A model generated the notes under the pieces. It saw only the letters and a list, made by a program, of their open reading frames with translations, had not been told where the DNA came from and made no database searches. A DNA stretch of 64,000 nucleotides. Source: Mangifera indica (Eukaryota > Streptophyta > Magnoliopsida > Sapindales > Anacardiaceae). Below are positions 22,615-35,461 of this stretch, piece by piece. Location: the NCBI RefSeq assembly GCF_011075055.1, contig NC_058155.1, positions 13,029,067 to 13,093,066 of the forward strand. The letters run 5' to 3'. The first letter of the stretch is position 1; every line of letters starts with the position of its first letter. The position numbers were made by a program, and so were the translations under genes.

Positions 22615-25600
22615 TCATTCCCTGCCCCTTGAAGGATGTCTCTGTACACCAGGTGGGGCGGCTGGGCTTGGAAAGTTATAGCCAAAATGACCGTCTAAGA
22701 AATATGGGGCTTCCACATACGGGCTCTAGGATGTCCGATTGTAATGATGAAAATAGAGGAAAAATTCATATTAAATCACTTGAATAAGAAATAGGAAGTT
22801 AAGATGCAGGAGATTGTTTTCTTGTATTACACTCATCACAACTTGCTGTGGGAAAAACGAGGAAATGCATTTGTTGCCATAAAAATTCAATCAATGCCAT
22901 TTCTATAGCACTCTAAGACATAGATTTAACATGTATGCTGGCCATTGTGAATTTTCCCTTCATTCACTTCTGTTCTCCCTGTACCCCATCCTCAATTCAA
23001 TAGATGGAATATTTTGCTTTATATTGGGGAAATAAAAAACATATTTTTTTTAAACTGATAATTAGCTAATTGACAAAAAATATGTTTCAGAGCACTAATA
23101 CTTCAAATTCTGGGTATCATCATATCACATGCCTTTTGCTTCTTATGATAGAAACATAACTTACACATGCTTTGTGGAATCAAAATGATATATTGAAAAT
23201 TTGAGTTTTTAAGATCAAATAACTTCTGTTCATTAATCATGTTAAACAACACATCCATGTCATAAATGTAATAACTGTAATTTGTTAAATAACCAGATAT
23301 CTTGGCAAACCTATGTTCTTCCATATTCAGTGATATTTATCACAACATGAGTCCTCCAATTTTAAAAATCAAAAGGGGAGGGGGGAGGGGGAATAACTTC
23401 TCATAACATTCTCTTTTCTAAACAAAAGACAACTAATTATCCCGACAATTAATAGTTATTAGTGTACAACACGCATAGGGCTAACAGAGGTCAAGCTACA
23501 TGATATCTTCTATGTCAAAACCATTTTACCTTGATTAACAAAACTTTCATTCAATGTTACCGATCATCCCATAGCAGCTAATGAAGTTATTAAATTGACA
23601 TTCATATTGTATATTTGAAAAAATGAATACGTCAATTGTAGGAAAGAAGTACCTGAGATACAGATGTGGACTGAGAAGATTCTGGCGACATATAAGAAGA
23701 ATCAATATCACAGCCAGATTCACTTCCATCCAGTTTTTGTACTCCACTGCTTGACACAGTTTCATTCTCACTTCCATTGGTTGACTTGGCCCTCTATATT
23801 GGTGCCATTGTGTCATAACAAGTTAGGCATTTAGTTGAGAATCTAACAGTTCGAAATGCAGAATTTTGAATGAAAGAACGAGAACTAATACCTGAAAAAT
23901 TTTACCAAGAGTTTTCAGTGCCTTTGCTCGTGCATGAAGATCTTCTTTCTTGGCATTGTTATCTTGAAGAACCTAAAATAATTATTCATAATTATAACAA
24001 AAAATTCAGGCCTATTTCCCATAATATAAGTTAAAAAACCATATATAACTCAAACTTAGCAAACAACCATCTGACAAACACGGGAAAGTGTGGCTTCAAT
24101 ATCAGCTACATTAAGCTTCCACAGAGAATCTGTCATCAATTTCTTGTGGGATCGTATGTATTCGTCAAGCTCTTCCTCCGTATAATTTCCTTCAGCACTA
24201 AGCTGCTTTTTCATGTCCTCTTGCAGCTGTATCAAAGCAATGGCACCTAGCACCACCAACAATTCCGAATAATGAACAATTCATCAGCTTATATAAATTT
24301 TCCTTGAAGCAGTTAAGTTCTTTTGTTGCGGGAATTTGAACAAAAAACCAACTCCAGCCCTACCCCACTGTTCTACTTAAGCAACAACATTTTACTGATA
24401 CCATACAGCAAATTCACTAACATCAGCATCCTAACACTGCATAATTAGAAGCATAAAAGTGAGTAAAAGCTCATAGTATATTACTATATTCCCTGCACAA
24501 GCCCTCATATGTCTCTAAGAACGGTAACGAGTCTCCAAGGGTAAAAAAGACACAAAGTGAGAGAGACTCAGGGACCTACTCAAGAAAGTGAAGAATTTGA
24601 TGCTACTTCACTCCATATTGCCAAACACTAAAGATCCAAAGTGTTACCCACAATAATGATTGCTGTCAATTAAAAGGCAGATATCTACTAACCTGTTGCT
24701 GCCGTTACTTGAGATTTTATATAGTGGCCTTTGTTTCTAAACCATTCAGCAACAAATGGCAATCCCAGATAAATTGCTTTCTTCCCAAGCTCTTTTGCAG
24801 CTTGTCTTGCATATATATAACCAATTGTATTCAACATGTCAACACCATAGGCTGTTGAAATCAAACATAAAACAAGTCAAAAGTGAAAGTTTTTACAAAG
24901 AAACAATAAAATGGGAGGCAGTAATTATTATCAATTCACTTTTCCAAAACTGCTCCTATGTGTTTAGGCATGTCACTAATCAGTGATGCTTTTATAAGAC
25001 ATAAGATTTAGCAGATGCTACATGGCGGAAAATATAAAATAAATCACAGAAAAGGAAACCTTTTTTTTTTCTAGCTTTTGACACTCATTTTAACTAGAAG
25101 TGTAGACATTTCTTTTTATTTAATTTAAGTACAGATATATTACCTGCATTAGAGAGCCTTGAAACTTCGGCTTCAGCATTATTAATAAACTCATCTTTGT
25201 TACCTTGTACATATTTGTGGAGTCGATCTATTAGTATAGTTGCAAGCTTTTCTTCCCTATCCTTCTGAACAACCTGCAGTAGATAGATAATTTGCATTAA
25301 GCAAGCAAAGATTTGCATATCTATGTCAGATTGACCACACATAAACAACAAAGAAGTGATTGCGTTTTATAAGCATGGATACACAAATGAATGAGCTTCT
25401 ACTTAGATATGTGTTCAACTTATCATGGTTCTTAGTATATAAAAAAACTCCATCAGGTCATTTAGTTTATTAGATTTGGAAAAGATAGTCCAGCTGTATC
25501 TTTTAATATTCTATATAAGATTTAAATATATAATGGTACCATCATATGATGGATCCAAGTGCTTTTGTTACGCCAAGCTAGTGATCTGTAAACAAGATTC

Positions 25601-28600
25601 ATGCTAATTGGAACTGTAATAAGATTTTGTTCCGCATGTTGGACGGTCACACGTCTCATATAATAAATATCTAAAGTTCAACATTTTGGTTATTGTGTTC
25701 CAATTTGGTTTGGTACTTAAGAGAGTTAATTACTGTACCCAAGTTACCATCTAACAATCCTTTGCCCTAACAACAAAGCCAGTTACCAGATGGCAAAGAA
25801 AAATTATTCAATGTTAATGGTGTTGGGATTTAACAAGCAGGGATAACTGAGGTAAGAGAATAAAATTAATATATTAAAGCTGTAAAACATATGAGATCAG
25901 ACATAAATCAACCCAACATCCATTTAATATAAATAGACGGGAACTTGCCCTCATTTTCTCCTGCAACTTTTTAGCATCAAATTGTTCCCCCTCGTTAAAA
26001 ATGTCCAAAGAAGCCATTGATGCCATGGCAAGCTGTCCTATATATTCCTCAAATAGCTCACTTCCAAAAAGCATAGCAAAGATTGCTGCAGGATCAATAA
26101 TTGCTTCACTGCGATGAAAATGAATCGTGTAAAAAACATAAAAAAGAATATCAAATTTCTTCAAAAATCTTATCAGCATGCAGATATATATAATGCATGA
26201 AGAACTAGAAAGCTTCTCTAACTTGAAACAAATCTATCACGGATTAAGAAAAAGAAAACTAACGTTGAAATTCCTGACTTCCCATAAGCATCATATGCTT
26301 GCCTTTGGGCTGGATCACTCAATACCTGGTAAGCCTCTCCCAAAACCTGAATTCATGTTACAAAAACTTTAATGAATATGTACTAATGAATCTTTGAACA
26401 TTTTAGCTCCATTCAATATATGCAATAACACAATAAGAACAACATCAAAAAGATTAATAAAAAAAGAAATTAATATTTAAATAGTATGATAAAATTCAAT
26501 TTTCTAAATAAAACCGTGATGTGTGGGACAAGTGCTAAATGAGCTGTGATCTCGTTCATGAAGATGAAAAGTGCTAATATTGTTCAACAAGATGCAAAGA
26601 TAAACAAGAATTTTACGCAAATTTGCAAAACAATTCTTAAAGAAAACTCAAATATGAATTTTCTTGAATTGAATTGTTTAAAAAAAATTACAAAGACTCA
26701 TGAGCTTTATATAAGCTTTTAAAATCTTACTTAGGCTAGAAAATTATGACTCAATTAGATTAGAATAACATTAAAAGGAAAGGAAGTTTAAGTAGAAATA
26801 GAAATTCTACTTCTGAAAACTTGCTCTATTATGATTATATAATGATAAGAATAACACTAATAATAAAGTAATAATTTGTAATATATTTGGTTAAGATAAT
26901 ATATTTGATTTCATTAGAATAATATTTGAATGTGAAATTTAGGATATTGGAAGAATATATAGGAGTGGTTGGATTGAGGACAAAAGGTGAAAAAAATATT
27001 GTCTTTGAGTTTAAGACAACCTTTGGCTGATTAACAAGATACATCCTTTGGAAGGAGCTAACATCATTTGTTACTAGGATTAGCACTGTTTCACATTAGA
27101 GTTTTTGTTCTATTTTAGAGGTTTCCAACAAATTGGTATTAGAGCATTAGGATACTGAGGATATCGAAGTTTGATATCATACAGATGAGAGTAAATGATG
27201 GAAGAAGACTCAGTGACTAATGGAACTAGAAGCTCGAGCAATGGGGGAGAATGAAATTTGTCTACATTGTGAAAGCAAAGAGAAACCTAATCATGACTAT
27301 GAATGCAAGTCATGGGATGCCCTACCGGTGGATGAAGATAGATCGGATGGCGACACTAGCTTGATAATGTCTAACAGGCAATAAGAGAGGAAAGAAATAG
27401 ATCAGATCGAGACAATAGATTCTAGGGAAAAATCGTTCAATTCCAACAAAGTTGTTAAGTTGAAGATGGATCAAGAAAAGGAATCGGTAGAATCTAAGAT
27501 TTAATTGGTTGAATACGATGATCAGGAAAGGTAATCGATAAATTCAAGGGTTCAATTGATTAAGATAATATTTGAATTTGAATTTTAGGATATTAGAAGA
27601 ATAAATAGGAGTAGCTAGAATGAGGAAAGGAGGAAAAATATTGTCTTTGAGTTTAAGATAGACTTTGGTAGATTAGAAGGCTACAACTTTGGGAGGAATT
27701 GACATCTCTTATTATCGGCATTAAAATTGTTTTATATTGGAGTGTTTGTTTTGTTTTAGAGGATCCTAATAAACTCCAAGGCATTGACTTTAATTAAACA
27801 TGATCTTTTCTAAAAAAAAGAAACTCCTAATTTGATTAAACTTGAACTTTTCTAAACACAAAAAAACTCCTAAAAGTTATTTACTACTTTAATTAAACTC
27901 AAAATATGACTTAACAACTTTACTCAAAATAGGATCTAACAACTGTAGGAAATTAGACACAAAATTGGATTATGCCACATGTCGCGCCACATCATCACAC
28001 CACATGCTATTTTTCCACCCATTCACCCTTTTGCCTTCATTTCCATGTATTTTGCATCTTTTTCTCCCAACTTCCTAGGATTAGATTTGAACCGAATTGA
28101 CTTAAATTCAACTTTTTAGCTTGAACTAAATAGCTTGAGCTATGGTTTTAAGAATAGATCAAAGTTGAGCTTAAGCTCAACAAATTTTTTCAAATTAAAA
28201 ATTATTTTTTTGAATAAAAGAAAATATATTAAGAAATTGAATTATGGTTAAAAAGAAGATAGATTTATTTATGATAGGTGAGTTGAATTCTTAGAATCAA
28301 ACTCATCTATGTGAGACAATTGAAAACTTAAATTTAGGTGAGACTTGAGACTTGAGTCCTTATTTATAGTAAGTGAAGAAAGTTGTTGGAGTGTATCTTT
28401 CCAATGTGGGAGACTAAAGTGCAAAGTCTCCTACATTGTTAAAATACACTTTAACAACTTCCTTCATTCACCATAAGTAAGGACTGAAGTCTCAAGTCTC
28501 ATCTAAATTTAAGGTTTCAATTGTCCCACAAAGATAAGTTTGATTATAAGAATTCAACCCACCTGTTATAAATAAATCTAATTTCTTTATTTCTCATCAT

Positions 28601-30314
28601 GCTACAACTTCATTTTATATTTTCTTTTATTAGAAAAATCATTTTTAAAATTTAATTATTAATAAGTTAAAATTTTACTTAAAAAAAGAATATTTAAGCT
28701 ACAGAATCAATCAAGCTTAACCCACTCGAGCTCAAGCTTGGCTAATTATATCAGACTCGAGCTAAAGCTTGAGCTTAACACTATAAAAGCTAGCTGAGCT
28801 TGACCCTAGCTCTCATGAGTTAGGTTGAACTCGAGCTCGGCTCGACTCGGCTTGGCTCAACTCGAATCTACTCTTACAACTCCCTCTTGCCTTGAATCTT
28901 CTTTTGATCTATTTTCTCTCTTTGTGGTAGCCTTGCCTTCTTTCCATGGTTTGGTCGTCTCGTTCCCCATCAAACCAAATTAGTTTGTAACTTACTTTTA
29001 CGCACAAGATTAGCAAAAAAACTGAATAGTTAAAAGATTTGAACCCATTTCAGTCATAAATAATCCAAGAAAAGGAAGTTGAGCTTGCACAAACTCTACA
29101 AAAAACTAATTGAGCTAAGGAAAGTCAAAGAAGCCATAATGATCATCTTAATTTACAAAGATATATGACTCTTTGAATGCAAACATTGAAATGAAAGTAT
29201 TTCTAGAAGCCAAAAAAATGCGCAAATTGAAATGAAATTAGTGGTTTTAAAGAGGACCTTGGCTGGAAATTAAAAAACAGGAAGACAGATGGGCGCCATC
29301 CCAATTTTACAAAAAAGGCGGGAAAGGTCCTACTAGGTTCAAATTCTCAGTTGGTATTGCCAAAGATAGTGAAGATCCAAAGAAGCTGCATGAAATTTCA
29401 CCAACCTCTTGCAAAGGAGAGCCTTGTAGCTTTTTAGATCATAACAACCTTCATGAACTTCCATTCATGAATATCACCTTGTAACTTTTCTTAAGTCAAT
29501 ATGTCAAATAACACATAAAAAATGCCTAACTGATAGACATTATGCTGACAGAGACCCCAGACTCACTCAAGCTTTCAATTGTTCACTTCTTTTTTGTTTT
29601 TATTTTCAAGTATATAGTGATTTTCATCAGAATCAGCAGAAGTGTTCTAGCATTAAGCAGCAAACCATCTGCCAGGTCACTGTAAAGAGTTTGATATAGC
29701 AAATATCAGGTCTGCACCAATAATGAGTTGTACTCGTATGATTTATTTAAATTAAGCTGATGCTAGTTGAAACAACTAGAAGATGTTCCCTATTAATCAA
29801 ATAAAAAGTTCAGTGTTCCAGGAGAAAAGGCTGTTTCAGTTATATGTAGAAAACAAGACCCTTGCCTGAAAATTTTGTGCAGCGAGAGGATCATTTGGGT
29901 TTTTATCTGGGTGTACCTTTCGAGCCTGCAACCCACAAACAAAGAAGATAATTCATAATAACATAATGAAGCGAAGTGATGTTGAAATATATAATATCCA
30001 GGCGAGCAACCATTAAATTTTAATAAGCAATTTAAAAAAAAAAAGTCCTGAATTGCTGCTGTGATTTAAAAGGAAACATAGATAATCCCTATTACAACTA
30101 GGGGATCTGCAGACAAAAAGTTGAGGTGATTTCAACCACAAACCCTCATGTACGAAATGAATTAGAAAATAAATAAATAAATAAAAATGAGATTGGCAAG
30201 GCATAAACAAGAAGGATGGAATACCTTGATGTAGTAAGCTTTCTTGATCTCGGACTCTGTAGCCGTTGGACTGACCCCTAGCACGTCGTAGTATTCCGTC
30301 TCCTTTACCATCAT
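22615..30314 (-). CDS. DnaJ co-chaperone with DnaJ-X domain, ATJ10-like (10 exons, 397 aa)
   Basis: Exons: 30314-30225, 29925-29866, 26346-26264, 26108-25949, 25273-25144, 24851-24693, 24246-24068, 23972-23892, 23793-23653, 22725-22615. They give 397 aa in one frame, about the size of the Arabidopsis At1g76700/At1g21080 group. The J domain spans about residues 5-71 ([14 protein letters not shown] at 35-37, then [14 protein letters not shown]), so it should stimulate Hsp70 ATPase. The rest is the DnaJ-X type region ([19 protein letters not shown], then [14 protein letters not shown], then the helical segment to about 287), a Ser-rich linker and a C-tail SPYVEAP...PPGVQRHPS typical of this plant group. 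No Gly/Phe or zinc-finger region, so a type III J protein. Introns 2 and 4 use GC donors (CAG|GCAAGG and AGG|GCAAGT). Intron 2 is 3.5 kb and carries transposons. Tandem ATGs at the start; the upstream one is used. Confidence 0.95.
26918..27771 (+). mobile_element. TRIM-like miniature LTR element in DnaJ intron 2
   Basis: Two direct repeats of about 210 bp (about 26918-27130 and 27565-27771) share AATATTTGAAT, TTTAGGATATT, AATATTGTCTTTGAGTTTAAGA and TTTTAGAGG blocks. Immediately after the left repeat is TGGTATTAGAGC (27134-27145), one base from the initiator-Met tRNA primer-binding consensus, which sets the plus orientation. The 430-bp interior lacks pol but encodes a short Cys/His segment ([16 protein letters not shown]), perhaps a gag zinc-knuckle remnant. 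Total size about 850 bp. The exact outer ends and target duplication are blurred. Confidence 0.7.
28076..28876. mobile_element. hAT-like element, GAGCTC-rich family, copy 4 (801 bp), in DnaJ intron 2
   Basis: The ends TAGGATTAGATTTGAACCGA and CGAATCTACTCTTA are inverted, flanked by CAACTTCC (28068-28075) and CAACTCCC (28877-28884), an 8-bp duplication with one mismatch. The right end has the family GAGCTCGGCTCGACTCGGC sequence. The larger size comes partly from a central inverted repeat at 28261-28579, listed separately. Confidence 0.75.
28261..28579. repeat. Long inverted repeat inside the hAT-like element
   Basis: The outer ends AGATTTATTTAT and ATAAATAAATCT match. Two arms of about 160 bp pair at roughly 85%, including GTTGAATTCTTA, GAGACTTGAGACTT and AAGTTGTT blocks, with almost no spacer (near 28420). 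A transcript crossing it would fold into a long hairpin. It may be a second fold-back element inserted in the first; a target duplication is not obvious. Confidence 0.8.
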
Positions 30315-30934
30315 TGACTAGCTGAATAATGCCCAACTACCTCTGATTTTTAAATCACAGAATCGATCGGAACTCCAGAGTAAACCCAAAAAATGGGGAC
30401 AAAGTATCAGTCAACATATACAGCACAAAAATTATTAGTGTTGAGAACGATAGGAATGGCGTTAATCGTCTACGCGCTGACCTCTGATTCCTTCGAGTTG
30501 ACTATCCGCCCTGTATTCCGTGTTGCCCCACTTCTCTACTATTGTACTTAACATTATTAAATTTTAAATTTTTAATAAATAAAAATTTTAAGGGAGCTTT
30601 TGTGTTGGTGAAAACTGAGATATTAATTAAAATAGACAGCAATATTCATGCCTAAACCTTTTTTGATAATAATTTTTACGTTTTAATTTTTTAAGTAAAC
30701 ATTTTTTTCATTCCAAAAATACCCTCCGTCTAATTTCTCAACTTTATCGTAGCATTTGACCAATTAATTACTTACCTTTCACGAAAAGTATTAAGATTAA
30801 ATTATTTGTAAAGAATAAAATTTATAAATTAAAAAATAGATTAATTTTTTATAAAATTATTGATTCTTATATATCGAAAATGGTACGTTTTTCTCTAAAT
30901 TATCTATAATGAATAAAATTTATAAATTGAAAAA
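30315..30934. other. Upstream region of the DnaJ gene
   Basis: Contains the DnaJ leader and promoter (minus strand) in its first 200 bp, which is less AT-rich, then AT-rich sequence up to the assembly gap. No named promoter element is clear. Confidence 0.45.
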
Positions 30935-31034
30935 NNNNNNNNNNNNNNNNNNNNNNNNNNNNNNNNNNNNNNNNNNNNNNNNNNNNNNNNNNNNNNNNNN
31001 NNNNNNNNNNNNNNNNNNNNNNNNNNNNNNNNNN
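30935..31034. other. Assembly gap, 100 N
   Basis: Exactly 100 N, the usual placeholder for a gap of unknown size. The sequence resuming at 31035 is the 193-bp repeat, so the gap probably reflects a collapsed tandem array. Confidence 0.99.
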
Positions 31035-31330
31035 TTTGGGACTGTTAAAAATTGTATGAACCAAAAAGACTATATTTACCAAATAAACAATGGAGACATT
31101 TTTGCCACTAATTTCATCCCATGTTTTGACTGTCTTATCTAATGAGTTATGAGTGCTATTATTCTTGTTAGAAATCTCTTTGAATTCTCTTTTCAATGAT
31201 ATATAGCTTGTATGAATTGAGGATCATTTGGACTGTTAAATATTGTATGAACCACAAGGACTACTTTACCAAATAAATAAAGGAGGCAGTTTTTGCCACT
31301 GATTTCATCTCACGTTTGTGGTATTCGTGC
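31035..31330 (+). repeat. 193-bp tandem repeat, about 1.5 units visible next to the gap
   Basis: TTTGGGACTGTTAAAAATTG at 31035 and TTTGGACTGTTAAATATTG at 31227 are 192 bp apart, and the text between repeats. The same unit (KGACTGTTTTACCAAATAAAC, GCCACTGATTTCATCCCA, ATATATAGCTTGTATGAATT) recurs about four times inside the LTR at 59195-59960. Confidence 0.85.
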
Positions 31331-31473
31331 ATTCTATTTTATGACCTTGGATTTCAAACACTGAGATTGGTATTATGTTCAATGTAATTTATTACAACTT
31401 TAGGGATTATAGGAGTGATTTATCTATCATGCATATTTGTTATCTCTCTTGGGAATCTAGGTACATATATAGA

Positions 31474-32370
31474 TTACCACTAGCTGTGTGCAAAAGTGGC
31501 AATGTACGTGAAAACAATTAGGTTAGATATCCATGACATACATAATACACTCAACACCAAGGCATAAAGCCACTTAGTTCAGTTCAGCTTAAGTGTGCAT
31601 GGTAAGGGATTATGACTTTCAAATATTTCCTCACATGGTCATGGGATGCATCACATACATACTCATGATAAGGGTCATCCCATGATAGTTTAGACAGTAG
31701 TTTTATGACTTGCATATATGGTAAGAAATGGATTACAACCAAATTTTTCTATGTGACTAGAGTATCTCAATTAACTAGCTTAATAGGTCATATGACATGT
31801 GCATAAGGCACAATAGACAGTGACATACAAGGTATCTTATGCTTTCATTAGAGAATCAAATATATCGACTTTAGCTTAGGCCTTAATAACTTTTGTAGAT
31901 GACTTATGTCAAGGCACAAGGTTGCTGAGTTGTGACCACATCTAGATTCATAAACAGAATGTTAGATTTATCATCTTATGTATTATGTAGGGTGTTGAAA
32001 GGTCACCAACTTACTGAGTGTTTTGACCTATGCATTCTTTTTTGTTGTTTTGTAGGTTAGGGTGAGTAGTGAAACATGTGAAAGAGCCAGCGGTCTAGCT
32101 AAGCAGTTGCGTGAGGTGATAAGCAAAAACGTCATTTCTAAATTTTTATATTGCTTTTGTATTTATGTTTGATTATACACATTATCAATTTCTAAGTCAT
32201 TTCTACACATATTAATAGTAATAATGTCATGACTTATTTTATACATTTAAGGCATTTATTTAGATTTCACCGTTTTGCACACCTGAGTATTTATTACCAT
32301 GTACTAAATTTCATGTTTTTGAATAAATTAGTCAAGTGTACAGGTCTCTCTAAGTCATATTCCATGTATG
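31474..32370 (+). repeat. Truncated 5' LTR of the 31.5-37.6 kb element
   Basis: About 900 bp matching 36650-37547 of the 3' LTR, with shared blocks such as GTGTGCATGGTA, TATTTCCTCACAT and GGGATGCATCACATAC. Homology stops on the left near 31474, where different sequence and then the 193-bp repeats begin. It stops on the right near 32370, short of the TGTTACA end. Confidence 0.8.
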
Positions 32371-33000
32371 GAAGTTTTCTACCAAGCTTAACTTCTTAGC
32401 TAAGTATGCTCTAAGAGTAGCCAGTTCAAATAGGGCAAATTGAAGGTTTTCCTTAGAGGACTTAGTTCGGATACTACTAAAGACGTTATGATAGGAGATA
32501 ATTCTCTTAAATCTTTATTAGAGGCCCTATATAGAGCACTGAGGAACGTTATGAAACAGACGATAACCTGAGAAAAAGGCACCAGACCAACCTATGCCAA
32601 TAGTTTCATCCCATAAATAGGGTTAGATGATTACAGTAGCAATTGAGGTGTGATAATCCCCCTACTTATTGTAGATATGGGCAGAGACATGTCATGAATG
32701 TCTAGCTAGTTAGAGAGTATGTTATAAGTGCAAACAGTCTAACCACTTTGCTATAGAGTATATAGCCATATCAACACTAGCCTTAGTAATGCATATAGCT
32801 AAGGAAGGATTAGCCCAAGTGTATGCAAACACTCAAACCTAAGTAATGGCCATCCCAGTAGTAGTTACGGGTTAATTAATCTTTCATTTAATCTTTTGTA
32901 TGCATTAATTGACTCTAGTATTATACATTGTTTTATTATTAGTGGCATAGTGAAAAGATTAGTGTTGAAGCTTACAGTAGTCTTATAGATTAATATAAAG

Positions 33001-33183
33001 ATGTCAGATAGAGATAGGTTTCATAGCAACCATATGTTGATTAGAGAGACAATATCTCTAAAAGATCAAGAGATGGTCATAGACCTAATAGTGATAGACA
33101 TGCCAAATTTTGATGTAATATTTGGCATGAATTTCTTGAGTAAACATAGGGTAGAGATAGATTGTAGAAAGAAAAAGGTTTGA
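33001..33183 (+). pseudogene. Retrotransposon aspartic protease fragment
   Basis: A short open stretch with the second half of a retropepsin as found in plant gypsy elements (VIDLIVIDMPNFDVIFGMNF then IDCRKKKV). The catalytic Asp-Ser/Thr-Gly loop upstream is not intact. Part of the degenerate element. Confidence 0.7.
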
Positions 33184-33239
33184 TTAGCCTAGATAATGGA
33201 AAACAATTTACTTAAATGTCAAGTTTTCTAAGTAGGAGT

Positions 33240-33900
33240 TCTAGCTAGACTAAATGGTTTTTCTTGGACACGTGGTCTCAACAGATGGTATCTTAGTATA
33301 CCTTAGTAAAGTAAAGGTTATATTAAAGTGGTAGAAACCCAAGACAGCTAAAGAGATGAAGAGTTTTCTTAGGTTGGCAAGTTACTATAGGCAGTTTGTT
33401 AAGGGTTTTGTCAAGTTAGTCTAGTCATTCACAAAGTTAACTCGTAAAGATATTCCTTTCAGATGCCTATAAGTAGAGTTTTCATGAATTGAAGTAGAGG
33501 TCGACATTAACTTCCATCTTAGCTTTGCCAACAGAGGGCGAAGAATATGATCTCTTTACAGATGCGTTATATCAGGGTTTAGGAGCAGTTTTAATGCAAA
33601 AACATAAAGTGATAACATATACCTTCCGCTAGTTGAAGTACTGTAAGACTTGATATTCGACACATAACCTTGAATTGGTAGTTGTTGTGTTTGCTCTTAA
33701 GATATGACAAAATTATTTGCATAAGGTGAAAAGTAACATACACATTGATCACAAAAACCTCAAGTATTTTTTTACACAAAAGGAGTTCAAATACCTCCTG
33801 GGTAAGGAAAAAGTAGTGGTTAAAGTCAGTGAAAAATTATAAGCGTGAGATCAAATATCACCTAAGTAAGGCTAATATGGTTACAGATGCTCTAAAAAGG
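33240..33900 (+). pseudogene. RT thumb and RNase H fragment of the gypsy element
   Basis: Broken frames show FLGHVVSTDGI, SYYRQFVKGF and KLTRKDIPF (end of RT and connection), then RNase H-like text ([13 protein letters not shown], with ...NMVTDALKRK at about 33870). The YxDD active site is absent. Several stops. Confidence 0.7.
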
Positions 33901-34199
33901 AAAGAAATTTTTATGACATATTACTACTCACCGAGAGTTGTAATAAAAGTTGGTAAGAGAGTAGATTAAGGTAATTATGAGGTAGTTAGCTGGCCTTTAG
34001 ATCTAGTCAACCCTTCTAGATAAGATTCATGTGGGATAGGTTTCAGATGATTAGGGTGTTCAAGTGAGGCATAAAGTCGTTAAGGGTATTGAGGTATATT
34101 TTAATATAGTAGAGGACATCTTAAGATTTAGAGGTTGAGTGTTTGTTCTCTAAGATCAAAGTTTAAAGGATAAGATCCTTACCAAGGTGTATAGTTCCT

Positions 34200-35400
34200 T
34201 TTATACTGCCCAACCTGAGAGTGTAAAGATATATCAGGATTTGAGGAGATTTTTCTACTGGTTAGGTATGAAGAAAGATATAACAAATTTTATGGCTAAG
34301 TGTCTAGTGTGTTAGCAAGTTAAGGTTAAACACCAAAGACCATTGAGACTTTTGCAGCCTTTTAGTATGCCAAAGTGAAAATGGGAACATTTCTTGATAA
34401 ACTTCATGGTCAAATTGTCGAGGGTTGAAAGAGAATACAATATCTTATGGGCTATAGTCAATCGATTAACCAAGTTGGCACACTTCATTGTAGTTAAAGA
34501 TCCCATGAGTACAAATCAGTTGAGTCAGATTTATGTTAGGATATAGTCAGGCTTCATGGGGTTCCCAGGATGATAGTTTCAAATCGAGACACTAGGTTCA
34601 TTTTGGCTTTTTAGTAGAGTATACAGAGGTCTTTGCGTACAAGGTTAACTTTCAATACAACTTATCATCTCCAAATATGTGGTCAGACTAAGAAAGTCAA
34701 CTAGGTGATCGAGAATATGTTAAGGGCTTATTGTTTGGATAAACATGTTATCATTAATGGAGTTCGCATATAATAACCATTATAAGACAACTATCAAGAT
34801 GGCTCCGTGTGAGGCTTTATATGGTAGAAAATGTAGATTACCATTGCTTTGGGATGAGATAGGAAAGAGAGATAGCTTGACTTAATCATTGAGACAACAA
34901 ATGACCTAAAGGATGATTGAGGATGTTAGATTGATAAAAGAAAGGATAAGACAAGCTCAAAACCATCAGAAGAGTTGTTCAGACCAGAGGAGACGTGATC
35001 TCAAGTTTAATGTGGGTGATACGGTGTTTGTTAGAGTAACCTTTTATAAGTATGTTATGAGATTCAACAAAAAAGATAACTTAGCTTTGAGATTTGTAGG
35101 GTCATTTGAGGTATTAAAACGTATAGGTAAGGTTACCTACTAACTTGTGTTACCAGTAAGCATAGATCACATTTATAATGTGTTTTCTATCTCATTATTG
35201 TGCAAATATATAAGGGACCTGACCCATGTGCTCAGAGTTAAGGAAGTCAAGTTTAAGGATAATTTGGCGTATGAGCACTTAGTTCAGATTTTAGATCGAT
35301 AAGTCAAGGAGCTCTGACGTAGGCAGATTCCCTTAGTCAAGGTTTGGTTGAGGAATCATTAGATTGAGCAAGCCACATAAAAGGTCGATAGTACATTAGA
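34200..35400 (+). pseudogene. Integrase and C-terminal region of the gypsy element
   Basis: Contains the integrase zinc-binding region (RRFFYWLGMKKDITNF, KCLVC), part of the catalytic core (NRLTKLAHFIVVKDPMST), the open frame 34913-35143 (RQAQNHQKSCSDQRRRDLKF, then GDTVFVRV), and the DNA-binding C-terminus. Stops and frame changes throughout. Confidence 0.75.
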
Positions 35401-35461
35401 TAACAGTTCCCATAGTTATTTGAGTGAATTTTGAGGATGAAATTCATATAAAATGGAGGAT

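Noticed and set aside
27180..27350. Zinc-knuckle-like text as an independent small gene
   Set aside because: It lies between the two LTR-like repeats and is better read as part of the TRIM-like element.
30900..31196. Open frames running through the N gap
   Set aside because: The frames exist only because N codons are read as non-stop.
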